In this document: positions 1 through 12,019 of the stretch, in pieces
Layout of the letters: every line of letters begins with the position of its first letter
How positions within the stretch are numbered: the stretch's first letter is position 1
NCBI GenBank assembly: GCA_922989275.2
Contig: OV277863.1
Location: 51,132,999 to 51,196,998 of the forward strand
Source: Gari tellinella
Taxonomy: Eukaryota > Mollusca > Bivalvia > Cardiida > Psammobiidae
Reading direction: 5' to 3'
DNA length: 64,000 nt
Program-made: the position numbers and the translations under genes
The notes under the pieces: generated by a model
Database searches by the model: none
Told to the model about the DNA's origin: nothing
What the model saw: only the letters and a program-made list of their open reading frames with translations

Positions 1-2056
1 TAGGAGGTCCACCAGCGGATACAGTACTGTAAACGTTATATAGAGGCATTCCACCAACGGATACAGTGCAACTAAAGTTATCTAGAGGTGTTCCACCAAC
101 GGATACAGTGCTAAAAAGGTTATCTAGAGGCAGTCCACCAACGGATACAGTGCTAGAAACGTTTTCTAGAGGCATTCCACCAACGGACACATGGCTAGAA
201 ACGTTATCTAGGGAGGTCTACCAACCGATTTAGTGCTAGAAACGTTATCTAGAGGAGGTCCACCAGCGGATACAGTGCTAAAAAAGTTATCTAGAGGCAG
301 TCCACCAACGAATACAGTGCTAGAAACGTTTTCTAGAGGCAGTCCACCAACGGAAACGTTATCTAGGAGGTCTACCAACCGATTCAGTGCTAGAAATGTT
401 ATCTAGAGGCGGTCCAAAAATGAATACAGTGTTAGAAACGTTATCTAGAGGAGGTCTACTTACGGATACAGTGCTAAAAAAGGTTATCTAGAGGCAGTCC
501 ACCAACAAATACAGTGCTAGAAACGTTTTCTATAGGCAGTCCACCAACGGATACATTGCTAGAAACGTTATCTTGGAAGTCTACCAACCGATTCAGTGCT
601 AGAAACATTATATAGAGGCGGTCCAAAAATGAATACAGTGTTAGAAACGTTATCTAGAGGAGGTCTACTTACGGATACAGTGCTAAAAAAGGTTATCTAG
701 AGGCTAAAATATTTTCCAGACGCGGTCCACCAATGGACACACTGCTGGAAACCTTTTGTAGAGGAGGTCCACCAACGGATACAGTGCTACAAACGGTATC
801 TAGAGGAGGTCCACCTACGGATACAGTGCTAGAAACACTTTGTAGAGGTGGTCCACCAACGGATACAGTGCTTTAAATGTTATATACAGGCGGATCATCA
901 ATGGAAACAGTATTTTAAACGGTATTTAAAGTCGGTCAACTAACGGATACAGTGCTACAAACGTTATCTACAGGCGGTCCACAGGCGGATACAGTGCTAA
1001 AAACGTTATCTACAGGAGGTCCACCAACAGAGAAATGTTATCTACAGGAGGTCAACCAACGGATACAGTGCTAGAAACGTTATCTAGAGGACGCCTACCT
1101 ATGGGTACAGTGTCTGAAACCTTTTCTAGAGGCCGTCCATCAACGGATACAGTGCTAGAAATATATTTTAAAGGCGGTCCACCAACGGATACAGTGCTTA
1201 AAACGTTATCTACAGGCGGTTCATCAACAGAAACAGTGCTTTAAACGGTATCTTAAGTCGGTCAACTAACGGAAACAGTGCTAGAAACGTTATTTTCAGG
1301 CGGTCCATAAAACAGATACAGTGCTATGTACAACGTTATCTAAAGGCAGTCCACCAGCGGATATAGTGCTAAAACCTTTTGTAGAGGCGGTCCACCAACG
1401 GATACAGTTTTTTAAACGTTATCTAGAGTCGATCCACCAACGGGTACAGTGCTGGAAATGGTATGCATTGTATACTGGCGGTACACAAACAGATACAGTG
1501 CTAGGAACGTTATCTACAGGCGGTCCACAAACGGATACAGTGCTAGAAACCTTTTCTAGAGGACGTCCACCAATGGATATAGTGCTTGAAACATTTTCTA
1601 GAGGTTGCCCACCAACGGATACAGCGCTAGAATCCTTTTCTAGAGGTTGCCCACCAACGGATATAGTGCTAGAAACGTTATCTGTAGGAGGTCCTCTAAC
1701 TGATACAGTGCTAGAAACATTATCTAGAGGACGTCCACCAATGGATATAGTGCTAAAAATCTTTTCTAGAGGCCATCCACCAACGGATACAGTGCTAAAA
1801 CTTTATTTAAAGGCGGTTCATCAACGGATTCAGTGCTAAAATGTTATCTACAGGCTGTCCACCAACGGATACAGTGCTAGAATGGTTATCTAGAAGCGTC
1901 CCCCAACGGATATAGTGCTAAAAAGTTATATAAAGGCCGTCCACCAACTAATACAGTGCTAAAATGTTGTCTAAAGGCGGTCCATCAATGGATACATCAA
2001 CACCTCTATACATGTATAACCTTTCTAACACTGTATCCGTTGGTGGACCTCCTCTA
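1..2056. repeat. 42-bp minisatellite array, about 47 diverged units
   Basis: A 42-bp unit (core GGTCCACCAACGGATACAG followed by TGCTAGAAACGTTATCTAGA) repeats head to tail from the window edge to about 2000, with substitutions, truncated units and short interruptions. Because 42 is 14 codons, frames stay open across several units and encode a 14-residue period of the form GGPPTDTVLETLSR; the longest stretch is 1321-1839. Stops and frameshifts break every frame. Each unit contains an imperfect palindrome, CTAGAAACGTTWTCTAG. The array continues off the left edge. Confidence 0.95.
2021..2055 (-). repeat. Single inverted unit closing the minisatellite
   Basis: This is a reverse-complement copy of the 42-bp unit (CCGTTGGTGGACC on the plus strand). 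It follows the last direct unit by about 20-30 bp and could form a hairpin with it. Confidence 0.9.
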
Positions 2057-4180
2057 ATTTTTGTTCTTCTTGTTTTGTTTGAAAGGGAGGCAATTATCTT
2101 ACTCCCATCAATTTTTTTCTTTAAAGCAACCATCAAATGGAATGCTTTTCACTTGATAATGTTGTAAAATAACATGTTAGTGGCAACAAAGGACCTATGT
2201 TAATATGCAACTAACAATATACATGTACATGTATATCATAAAACTGCTTTTAACCCTAAATTAAGGGCAGACAATTCAAACAAAAGAAGACTTTTAGTTG
2301 TAAACATTATCCTTTTCTATCAATTATGTGTAAAACCAGAATTGTCAGTTAAAATTTATAAATTAAAGTGTCTCTTTCTGCCCCAAAATAATGTACGACA
2401 TAATAACAATATGACAGAAATTAAAAAAGGGAGGTAATATTTTTGTTCAATTACACACAAAGACTGTGCTGTATAACCCAAAGGTTATATATTTAGTTTG
2501 TGGACATATAAGGCTTTCATGTAAAGAAGGTTTTGTGATTAGATCTTGTTTCTATGATATGTATTCAACATTTATAAAGGGGAAAATGACTCGTTTTGTA
2601 TAAAAATTGCATTCTGTACTTTTAAGGGGAGATAATTTGAATAAAATTTGAGTTATGTCCAATTGTTTTTGCATTTTTTGCTTTCAGTCAGTTATGTTGC
2701 ATAAATGAATCACTTTGTGTTAGATATATAAGTTTAATAAAAAAATTATATTAGTGCAACAACTACACATAAAAATACGTATTTCTCTATTTATGCAAGG
2801 GGAGGTAATCTTCAAAGTTAAATTTTTGACTAAAGTCCCAACGCTCAAAGTGCAGAAAATAGGATTTGAACCTACAGACCCTGGGCTTTCAGAAAAGCAT
2901 AGTGACCAAAAGTCCCCCTATGGGGGGAGGGTTCACATTATTGGCCAGCAGCCTAATTGTTTGTAAATCTGATTCTCGTTTTGTATAAAACATTAAAAAC
3001 ATTATCGATATTTATCTAGACCAATGCATTTTGCGAAATGACCTATGGTCATATTTCTTCTAAATACATTTTATTGTTACACTATGATATCCATTGTCAA
3101 AAGGTACTATCATGTATGCAATACTAAATTAACAGTATAATAATTAGGCTACATTAATGACTCGCTGTGTATCTTCTATCTATTGCCTTTTCAAATATAT
3201 TGTTATCATACTATTTAGACAAGTATTTATATTTATGTTTGCAATCTTCGCCCACTTGATCCTTCATTTAAAATTGTTCACGTGTCATGTGTTGTTCAAC
3301 ACAACTAGACTCCTATTTGAGACCAATGCTTTGAATCAAGTAATTTGTAATTAAATGGATCAAATGTTAATTCTGAGTTCTGAAATTTATATTGGAATAC
3401 ATGACATTGACTGAACAATGGATAAACAAAATGTTTTTACTGACGCACAGAAGAGTTTCCTAACTTCTCAAACGGAGACAGTCCTGTCATGTGATTTATT
3501 GGATGTCAGTTCTAATCAACCGTCTACAAAACATGAAAACATCTCCCATTCTGTCTTATTTTTATTGGGAGAAACCTTAAATTTGTATGACAATACTCAA
3601 CCGACTTGTTTGATTTAACCGGCATTGCTTCAATTTGCTTTATATCAAACGATGTCAGGATATATACAGTTTGATATTTGTGTTTAACTCTTGGTTTTTT
3701 ATTCATACTATGTGCTATGAAGAAATATTACATTGGCATAAAACAGTGACGTATTTCCAGTGAAAAGAATGCAAAATGGTGGCAGACAGACTCTACACAA
3801 AGCTATTGTAGACCCTGATCAGTGAGCAACTTGGTGAGTTGTCTGACGTTGGGCTACACTGTTTTCAGAGTTCGCCGGTATTTATATTTCATTGCATATT
3901 ACTCAAGAGTTAAACCTGTAAGACAAAAACCAACGAAATACCATGTAGCAAAACTAATATATCATACGGAACACATAATAAGGGATTGCAGCGTTCTTTA
4001 ATAACAGGACACATATTTATACATACGATAACGCTGTTTTACAACATTACGCTTTGTTCTAAATGTCCGTTATCACAGAAACATTTCATTTCATTGGCAA
4101 ACTGTTTTGGATACCAGTCCTTTTTAAAGACAAGCCTTGGTTTGGAAAAGATGAACAGTTTACCATCTGATATACGTAAA
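2057..4180. other. AT-rich spacer without a recognisable gene
   Basis: Only short chance ORFs are present. The first 750 bp contain a scattered motif GGGAGRTAAT or close variants near 2085, 2426, 2622 and 2800. A lone tRNA B-box-like word lies near 2860 (minus strand) with no foldable tRNA around it. Confidence 0.6.
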
Positions 4181-4387
4181 TACAGTAAAACCTCCCTATT
4201 ACGACCACTAAATTTTGTTAATTATTTGGATGTTTACGATAGGTGACCGCTTAAAGCAAGGTGACAGTGAAACAGAAAGCTGTAGGAGCTTTCTGTTTCA
4301 CTGTCACCTTGCTTTAAGCTGCCACCTCTCTATTATACAATTAATTAGCCTTCGTTTAAGTGGTCGTAATAGCGAGGTTTCATTGTA
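4181..4387. mobile_element. Family D MITE (pogo-like ends, core 2 hairpin)
   Basis: The ends are TACAGTAAAACCTCCCTATT on the left and the complement of a close variant on the right (GCGAGGTTTCATTGTA), consistent with a TA target and CAG-starting TIRs as in pogo/Tigger elements. The centre, 4251-4317, is a hairpin with 31-bp perfectly matched arms and a 5-nt loop, bounded by TTAAAGCAAGG and CCTTGCTTTAA (core 2). There is no coding capacity. Confidence 0.85.
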
Positions 4388-6158
4388 CCTAATAGCTTGC
4401 CTAATAAACATACAATCCGTGTACATGCATCAATCTACTGTAGTTGTATTGCTGAGAAATTCATTAGGAGGAGAGAACAACTGCCACATCTGCCACATCT
4501 GCCATTGTGTCTTAAAACACAGGGTGTGTTAAAGACAGGTTTGACTGTATATGTTCCAGTATGGTCGATTTCGTTATTGTAGTGAAGCATCGGACATTTC
4601 TGCGACCCTCAACTGACTAGTAAAATGCCAGTAATCCAGTATAGACTACATCAAGCGTAAATAGTTCCACGATTGATCTCGTATTATCTGACCTGCATGT
4701 GTTTAAAATACAGTTTGAACCGAATGAAGTAGGAAACAAACTTGACTTTGATTATTCATGACGTACGCATTTGCTATAAGTGTGATCGATTGTTTACCAT
4801 TTTGGTGCCATAATCATTTATTACAATAAGAAACAACTTAAATCTATATCAGACGTCTCTCATCAGGATCCATACAGTATGGTTCTTGTAACGAAAGGTT
4901 TTCAATTGAACGTGAAAGGGCTTAATTGTATAGAAAGAGGTTTGCTACTTTGATATCAGTTTATTTTGTTCCTATTGTTCGTTAAAGTACACTTAAATTG
5001 CTTCTCTTTATAACAGGAAGATGCTATATAAAAGTAAACATAGGTGGAAAATTTAAGCTTTTAAGTTTTTCACAATGTAAATCGTTAAATACCTTCATTG
5101 TCGACAGCATTGCATTTGAGTGAAGTTATAGGTAAAACTTAGTATACCTTCTCTGCTATGTATATATACTGGACCTCTGTCCTCGGTGGTGGCAATGATA
5201 GAGTCGAGCATCTATAAATATTTAACAATATTGCAGATAGAGAACAATGATACCAGGTGGTATTTTGTTTTTGTGATTGCCTTTACAGTGTCATATAGGG
5301 TATCATTCATTTCTACTTTGAATGGACTTTTACAAACAGTTCAACCACAGATCATAGACAGAGTTATAAATATTCTAAAGGGTCTATGTTAACCCCTTCA
5401 CTACCATGGCGTCATCATATTTAACAACTATCGTCTGCTCAAGTTTGACATGTAAGCATTTGATTTAGATATAAATAGAGTACAGTTATTCTTATATTAA
5501 GTTACAACTCAATAAGCACGACAATCAAATTACATAGAGTCTATTTTAAATTGGCCTATTCTAAAATAGGAACGCTTATGTAGTCCCATCGCCGTCGGCA
5601 ATGGCGTCGGGTAAGGACTTGATGGAAGTGTTGAGATGCATTAAATTTACTAATACTACCTAAAGTACGCGCATTAGGAAGCTACTGATTTTAGAATGGC
5701 GATGATATGTTGGTTGAACATTGATGTTGTGCAGTTAACTAAATATTTATATTACAATTTATTTTTATTAAATCTTGGAAAGATTTTGATGCAAGTATAG
5801 AGATGTACTAATTCTACATAATAAATCTCCACCAGGAACCTGAGTGTGTTTTTACTTGATTTTGACTTATTGGTTTTTCTGAAATCACTAGGTTGATGTA
5901 TTGCTGCAATTGTTAAGATTTACTCTTATTACATAAACTATTTGTTAAAGGAAACTAACAATTGGAGTGAAGGTCTTCTGAGTAATTCTGGCTAGAACTT
6001 AATTTTGTTTGCTCAAATTTAAACATTTAATCGCTATTGTGTGTATGCACACTTCTACAGATACACACGAATATAAAACAAGTTTGCCATATGCGAGTTT
6101 TGCTGTTTTGCAACAGATTATATTGGCCTTTGAGTGGTGCTGAAACAACAAATCACAA
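4388..6158. other. Spacer with one family B end remnant
   Basis: A family B left end (TTAACCCCTTCACTACC, then a GTCGTCTGCT-like word) is recognisable at 5389-5455 without a matching right end. A 40-bp stretch at 5475-5518 recurs at 14142-14180. Nothing else stands out. Confidence 0.55.
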
Positions 6159-6254
6159 AATGATAAACAGTGCAAACTCTGTTGAGAGGACTCCCAAAAG
6201 GAGTCCATCTGATCAGGGTATACACTGTTTGAAAATAACAATTGTTTTCTGTAT
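6159..6254. mobile_element. Left part of a G-like MITE split by an H element
   Basis: A core 1 hairpin (AAACAGTGCAAACTCTGTTG and its partner ending CACTGTTTG) is followed by AACAATTGTTTTCTGTATA. The same order occurs uninterrupted at 12330-12455. There the sequence continues with GGACACTTATT, which here is found only after the H element, at 12124. The H element therefore split this copy. Confidence 0.75.
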
Positions 6255-7765
6255 AATAGCCCAATTCCACGAGACGGCGATCTATGGCGCTCTGACAGAG
6301 CACCGCAGGTCGCCATGCAGAGTTCCGAGGTCGCCAGGAGCGCAACCTGAGCGCAAATGGGCCGCTATCTGATCTCCATGATCGCCAAGGTCGCCACGGT
6401 CGACGTCGATTTACTCCCCTGCACAAAGATCCGCGGCGCTCCGGCCAGAACGCCATCAGATCGCTAATTGATCGCCTAAGTCGCCATCGCAGCGCTACTT
6501 GGTCGCCAAGATCGTAACTAGAGCGCTATCGGATCACTTTAGAGCGCCACCATCATCCAACAAAGCAAACCTACTTCGCGCTCCGTGGCGATCTGATAGT
6601 GAGTATCTGCATTTTAAAAAAACTGATAGTATTTTCTATCAATATATCAAAATTGCATGATGTAACTCGACGTCTCATTCGGATCCAAATTGTTATCACT
6701 CATTCTCCCTTAACCAGGACAATTGATGTCTCCACTATTCAATAAGTTATATTTGACACGTATCTGTTTTGATACATGTCATTCATATCTAGCCATGAAA
6801 AGAGATATGAATGAAAACAATAAAAACAGGTTTTAACGTACAATGTGCTCCCTGTTGTTCACCTTAGCCCTCCAAAGATGACAGGGTAGTCACATTTTGC
6901 ATGTCTCCAGGCATGTTATATCCAGAATTGTGATGCAAATACTAACGAATAAATGCTATTCTATCATTAAAATTCATTACTTTTTTAGTTCTGGGTGATA
7001 TCAAGTGCAACGCAACTTAATTTGAGACTTACTTCAAGAAGAACGATAATTGGCTAAATTTGTGCATTTGTCTCAAATTCTGTGAAATGAACGGGACAGT
7101 TAACTAATAATTTACTTAGACGCTGAATACATCTGCAATATATGATAATTATTGCCTACAATACACCAGGAGTCGTATTAGTTTTAGACATGCTTCAACT
7201 TAATGTGTACTGTAAACATACAGAATTTTATTTGTGACCAAAAGTCCATGACAAATGCGTAATTTTACAAAAGTAATGAACGAGTCCGTTACAATATCTG
7301 TATTAGAAATGATACGTGTACCCAAGCTAAAGAGTGAGTCATGCGGAGTTCTTTCCCTTTATCTACCTGTAAGTGCTGAGTCGTTCAAAGAGTTTGCAAT
7401 TTGATATTTTCGTCAAAATAAACGGTTTGCTGACATAAATCCAAGTGAAAATAATAAACGGGACGTAATAAACGGGACCAATGCATTTCCATTAAATTGG
7501 CAAAATATCTTATTGAATGACAAATTTGGTAATGATTTATAACTAATTGAAACTAGAGTAGATCTAATATCTTGCTTAATTATGCACGTATGCTAAAAAG
7601 ATATACCGGGAGTCTTAAAATGTCAAAACATAGATGTCCCGTTGATTACGGGTTTATTGACCTGTTGATTATTCCATAGGATATGAACGTTTCTCTTTTA
7701 CACAAATGTTCTTATGATTTATTAGCAACCCACTTATTTAAATAAAAGAATATAAACTAACCTCA

Positions 7766-7877
7766 TGACGTAAGTGTTTCTTTTCGCGACATTGTGACGT
7801 CACATACAATATGTGACATCATGATCTCTGGACAAGGTGAGAACGAAATATTACGTCATATACGTATGTGACGTAAT
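7766..7877. other. Cluster of CRE-like TGACGT words with a 28-bp palindrome
   Basis: Within about 110 bp there are ATGACGTAAG, GTGACGTCAC, GTGACATCATG and a near-perfect palindrome at 7850-7877 built from TTACGTCATA and its complement. Such words bind CREB/ATF proteins in animals, but no gene start is visible nearby and the cluster lies inside transposon I1. Confidence 0.5.
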
Positions 7878-8221
7878 AGCACACTGTACTGATCACGTGA
7901 ATACTACATGCACACATACTTTGTACAGGGCTGCCATTCCTCCAGATTTTCCTAAATATTATTATTTTATCCTAGCATATGGTAACTTAAAGCAAGCAGA
8001 AAGTAAATCAGAATGCACCTAAAAGAACATTATGCTTTAACTTTCAACCTGCTTAAAATAAATGCGTTTGAAAAATAGAAAGTTTATAAATAATCTTAGG
8101 GTTTTGCAAGATCAACTTATGGCAGCCCTATTTGTGCAAGTTCTAATTTATAAATATATTTGTAGATAAGCCGACTTAATAAGTGAGATTCTACCTTTGA
8201 TAAATAAAATCGTTCATTCAT

Positions 8222-8470
8222 TCAAACGGTTTGGATCCAGATTAGATACCGCATTACGCGGCATATGCTATGGATCCATACTGTTTGCAAGTGCAATTCA
8301 AGTCGCGATCAGCAGCTTAAGCCATTACCCCATAGCCTGATTCTAGTTTTCAAAATAAGTGGCCACTTAAAGCAGGTTGAAATTAAAACAGAATGTGCCT
8401 TAAAGCGCATTCTGTTTTACTTAAATTTCAGCCTGCATTAAGCTACCATCTGCTAGAATATAGACTGTAA
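8222..8470. mobile_element. Decayed core 1 hairpin followed by family C core 2 hairpin
   Basis: At 8222-8292 a core 1 hairpin (GTTTGGATCCAGATTAGATA ... GGATCCATACTGTTTG) is followed by a family C half with CCCCATAGCCTGATTC and a hairpin from CTTAAAGCAGG to GCCTGCATTAAG at about 8365-8445. The TTAA ends are no longer clear. It sits within insertion I1. Confidence 0.7.
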
Positions 8471-10236
8471 ATTTAGTGTTTATGATACATGTTGTTAAGG
8501 TTATACCAGACCCAAAGGCAACGGGTAAAAGTGGTAGAATGTTCGTTTTTGACGAAGATGTACTAAATTAAAGTGTTTAAAAAAGACCAAAGGTTAAATG
8601 TGTCTTACTGTTACAGTGAGGTCTTCAGTATATAACAATATTAGTGATCCTCAGTTAAACTGGTATCGATAAGATACCAATAATGAACGGGACAGAACCA
8701 ACATTATTATCAACAGTTGCATAATCAGGAAATTTCCTGATACCAAAAGCTAGATCTACTTTTTTAGTATGTTATATTTGAAAAACAAACCAAAAACACT
8801 CTGAAATTTGAAAAAGCTTAGTTAATTTGCGAAATAGTATCTCAATGAAATACGTTAATGTTGAACTTGATGACTACAGTTAATGTGCGTCAAACTTGTT
8901 AAAGACCGACGCGTTTAAGCTTGCGTTATTTTTTGGTCAGAGGTTATCGAATCCAAACATTTTTAAAAGTTAAATTTAGAGGTGGAAGTCCTTGAAACAT
9001 TTCTATTGGAAAGCAATGTTTATGTAATTTACGAGACAGTGACTTAGTAATGAACGGGACAATTGTGAATTGTTAAACATCCATCTGTAGAGTAATAATT
9101 TCTGGCAAATGTTTGGGATTTTATCAAAAGCACATTCGCGTGTACAATTGATGTATATTTGATTCAATATGTTGTTATTTGTTACCATTTCATCAAAACT
9201 TTAAAGTGTTCCATTTACAATTAAAATGTAATTTCATCTTATATTTTATAAATAACCCCAAGATATAACACATTTTCAAGTTCAGAATCTGAAGGAACCC
9301 ATATCGAGGTCAAAGTTATATACTGTTTTGAACATCTAAACATTTCTTGACTTATCTAGTACTCTACTTTTCATTTTACTATATATGTCTATAAAACCTT
9401 TATTTTCAAAATCCTGCTCTAAAAGATGCAATGTGCCAATACGCGTATGTATATATTTCGAAAACCACTAATGCTGAGTTGATGAGTTTTTTCATAACAA
9501 CTCGCGATGATTGTTACTTTGCAACTAGGACATACGCATGCAGATTCCGTGACATGTAAAAATCAGTTTTCTCTACGGCTAATTGTCCTGGCTATCAGAG
9601 AATGAGTGATTACACCCATGCAATGATGATACCGAAAAGTGTGTTAATATAATGGCGTTTAACGTTGATTTTGATGTGCGTTAGAACATTGGTAGTAACT
9701 ATTAAATAAAGAAACACAGATTTCTAGTGACTTGTGGCAGTACGAACTTAATGCAGAAAGCTCTTATTGGAATCGTCTGCATTACTATGTTACTGCATTG
9801 CGTGGGCACTCGTAGGTCAAAAAGAAAGCAGCTATATGTACGGGTATTTGCCTAAATGTCTGCTAGCGAATTGAAAACGAATGAGCGCGGAAGAGCGCCA
9901 CAGGTCTTCATAGGATATCTCCCTAATCAGACCAAGTAGAGCGCTAACAGAGCGGTAATGGATCTCCATCGGTCGCCGACATCGCCATCGGATCTCTTTT
10001 GAGCGCCATAGGTCGCAGTGGTCGCCATCGGAGCGCCAATAGAGCGCAATAGATCGCATCTTAGTCGCCTTTGAGCGCCAACGGAGCGCGTACGGAGCGC
10101 AATCTGATCATACAAGAGCGCAACTTTTTATGAATTGGGTGGCGACCAATGACCATGAAGTCGCTATCGGATCTTACAGATCGCTAACGGATCGCCATCG
10201 GAGCGTAATCTGAACGCAATCGGATCGTAAATGCCG

Positions 10237-12019
10237 CACTTACAGACTTTTGCTATACGCGTATGTAATATTTCAACACAGCGGTTGTCAGAGCGAGCGC
10301 TTGCGCTTTGCCACACAATCATACACTTGAATGTGTAGCCGCTTAAATCAATTCAAAAAATTCCCCATATTAGACTGCATATATCTTGTTTCTTTACTAT
10401 TAAACTCGTTTTAACTGATAACAAATCTGATATCGTGAGAAGTGTGCATCGTTTCGTGTTGGTAAACGGAAGTGTATATCGTTCACTTTCGGTTTCCAAA
10501 AATAACTTGTTTACCATGAAAAATCCAATGTTTACCATACAAGTTGGCTTCTTTAAAAAAAGAAGCCAGGGAAGCCGAGCAGTTTAAATGAAGTAATATG
10601 TATATATGGTAGGAAACAAAACTATGTAGGGTTGGGGAAAAGAGTAATATAGGTGAAAGGTATACTTGAGATATTTGAGATGATATTTTATGTAAAATGA
10701 ACCTCTCTATATAAAGCGACCAGTAAATTACGTTAACGTCAATTCTCGTATTGTCAGGGTTTCTCACAATCTCGTGCCTAACAAAATCAGATGAAATGGG
10801 CATTCCTGACATCCAGAAATATATCAACTTTTTTCCTCCGATAAATTTCTGTTGGAAAATGCTGCATGGACCCATAAATCATCAATTGGATTTGAATTCT
10901 CTATTTTCGAAATTTCACATGTAAAACCTGCTGCACATTGTCATTTATTTAATACTTGTGCATAGTTCAAATCTCAATAAACAAACAAAAAATGATGCCA
11001 CAGATGCAGACATTTTCCATATTATAGATTTTAAGTGACTCTAAAAATACTTATCTGAACTGAAAGAGTTTACCCCCTCCATAGCAAAAACCTTGACAAC
11101 CAATCAGAAGGCCCGAGAATACGGGAACATTTGACTGATTTAGATTATGCAGGATGGTGTATTCAAACGTAGAAATGACCTAGATAAGATTTTATTATTA
11201 TTATTTTTATATGATTTTATACTTTATTCAGAGTTTTTACTGACTTTTAAGCCACAAAGAAGAATTCTTTATAACAATTTATGTGCTTTATATATATTCT
11301 AAGGCTTAGCCCCGCGAGAATAGGAGACACCAGTATAACTGTTGTTTTAGACAGTTTGTTTTTTAACACAATGCTGCTTATAAGACAAGGTGAAAGTAAA
11401 CAGAGAACTCCAGTAAAAGGTTTCAATTTTACTTTCACCTTGCTTGAAGCTGCCTACTGTCATTCATACAATCAATTAGCGTTAGTTTAGTAGTTGTAAG
11501 CGACATTTACGGCCGCCATACAAGCATTTAACATCTTGTGTAGTGAAGGTATGAGTTTTATTCCTTATCGAAGTGATAAGTTCCGGTACGGGTTTTATTC
11601 CTACCACAATATTTGATTTTCGTAAAAATTGGTTGCTGCGTAAAATGTTTGCAACCTAGTTTCAGGCATGCGCAGACAATGCATTTTTGACTGGTTGTAT
11701 AATATTGCGCCAATTATTTTCACCGTTTCGCAATACGCAGAAGTTCCTTCCAAGAAAATGGCTACATTCAACCTAAGCACTGAGGAAGCCTCCTGAAGGG
11801 GGCTTCCAATAAAGTGTATATAAAAGAAAGGATTTTACATAAACTTTATAGGAAAATTGTCTGTTTCTTGGTTAAAATTCGATTACATATTTACAAAAAG
11901 CCCGAACATACCCCTTCTTTATTCCTATATCAAATTACATTCGAGACATATTAATAGGAGTTGTTTTTCATGTCTTGCGAAAATGGTCGACTGAAATGTC
12001 GCAAGCGACTTTGTATGTG
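10237..12019. mobile_element. 1.8-kb insertion I2 inside H, putative TGCCG duplication
   Basis: H homology stops after AAATGCCG at 10236 and resumes at TGCCGTTAGAT, 12020, as in the intact copy near 57318. The interruption is bounded by CACTTACA and TGTATGTG (7 of 8 bases complementary) and flanked by TGCCG on both sides. The TIR is short and weak, so the class is unknown. It contains a family D-like core 2 hairpin around 11383-11455 and no recognisable gene. Confidence 0.65.
11383..11500. mobile_element. Family D remnant (core 2 hairpin)
   Basis: GACAAGGTGAAAGTAAACAG at 11385 pairs with CTTTCACCTTGCTTGAAGCT at 11433, followed by a sequence like the right half of family D (AATTAGCGTTAGTTTAGTAG). 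The outer TIRs are worn. Confidence 0.6.

Larger units (their letters stand above)
6696..9609. mobile_element. 2.9-kb insertion I1 inside H, 29-bp TIR, TTA duplication
   Basis: The left end reads TCACTCATTCTC, six bases, CCAGGACAATT; the right end is its reverse complement except for the six-base spacer. It is flanked by TTA at 6693-6695 and 9610-9612, and the intact H copy shows the joined site near 56732. No ORF longer than about 60 codons is present, so it is non-autonomous or decayed. A 3-bp TTA duplication fits PIF/Harbinger (TWA) or CACTA-type elements; the ends alone do not decide. Inside are six copies of AACGGGAC (7090, 7457, 7471, 8686, 9053 and reversed at 7636) and nested MITE remnants. 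Confidence 0.85.

Noticed and set aside
1035..1839. ORFs of 69 and 172 codons in the minisatellite as protein genes
   Set aside because: They are frame-open stretches of a 42-bp repeat; stops and frameshifts break them, and no flanking exon or start context supports expression.
2840..2960. tRNA gene on the minus strand
   Set aside because: A B-box word (GGTTCAAATCC) is present, but no A box, acceptor or anticodon arm can be arranged around it.
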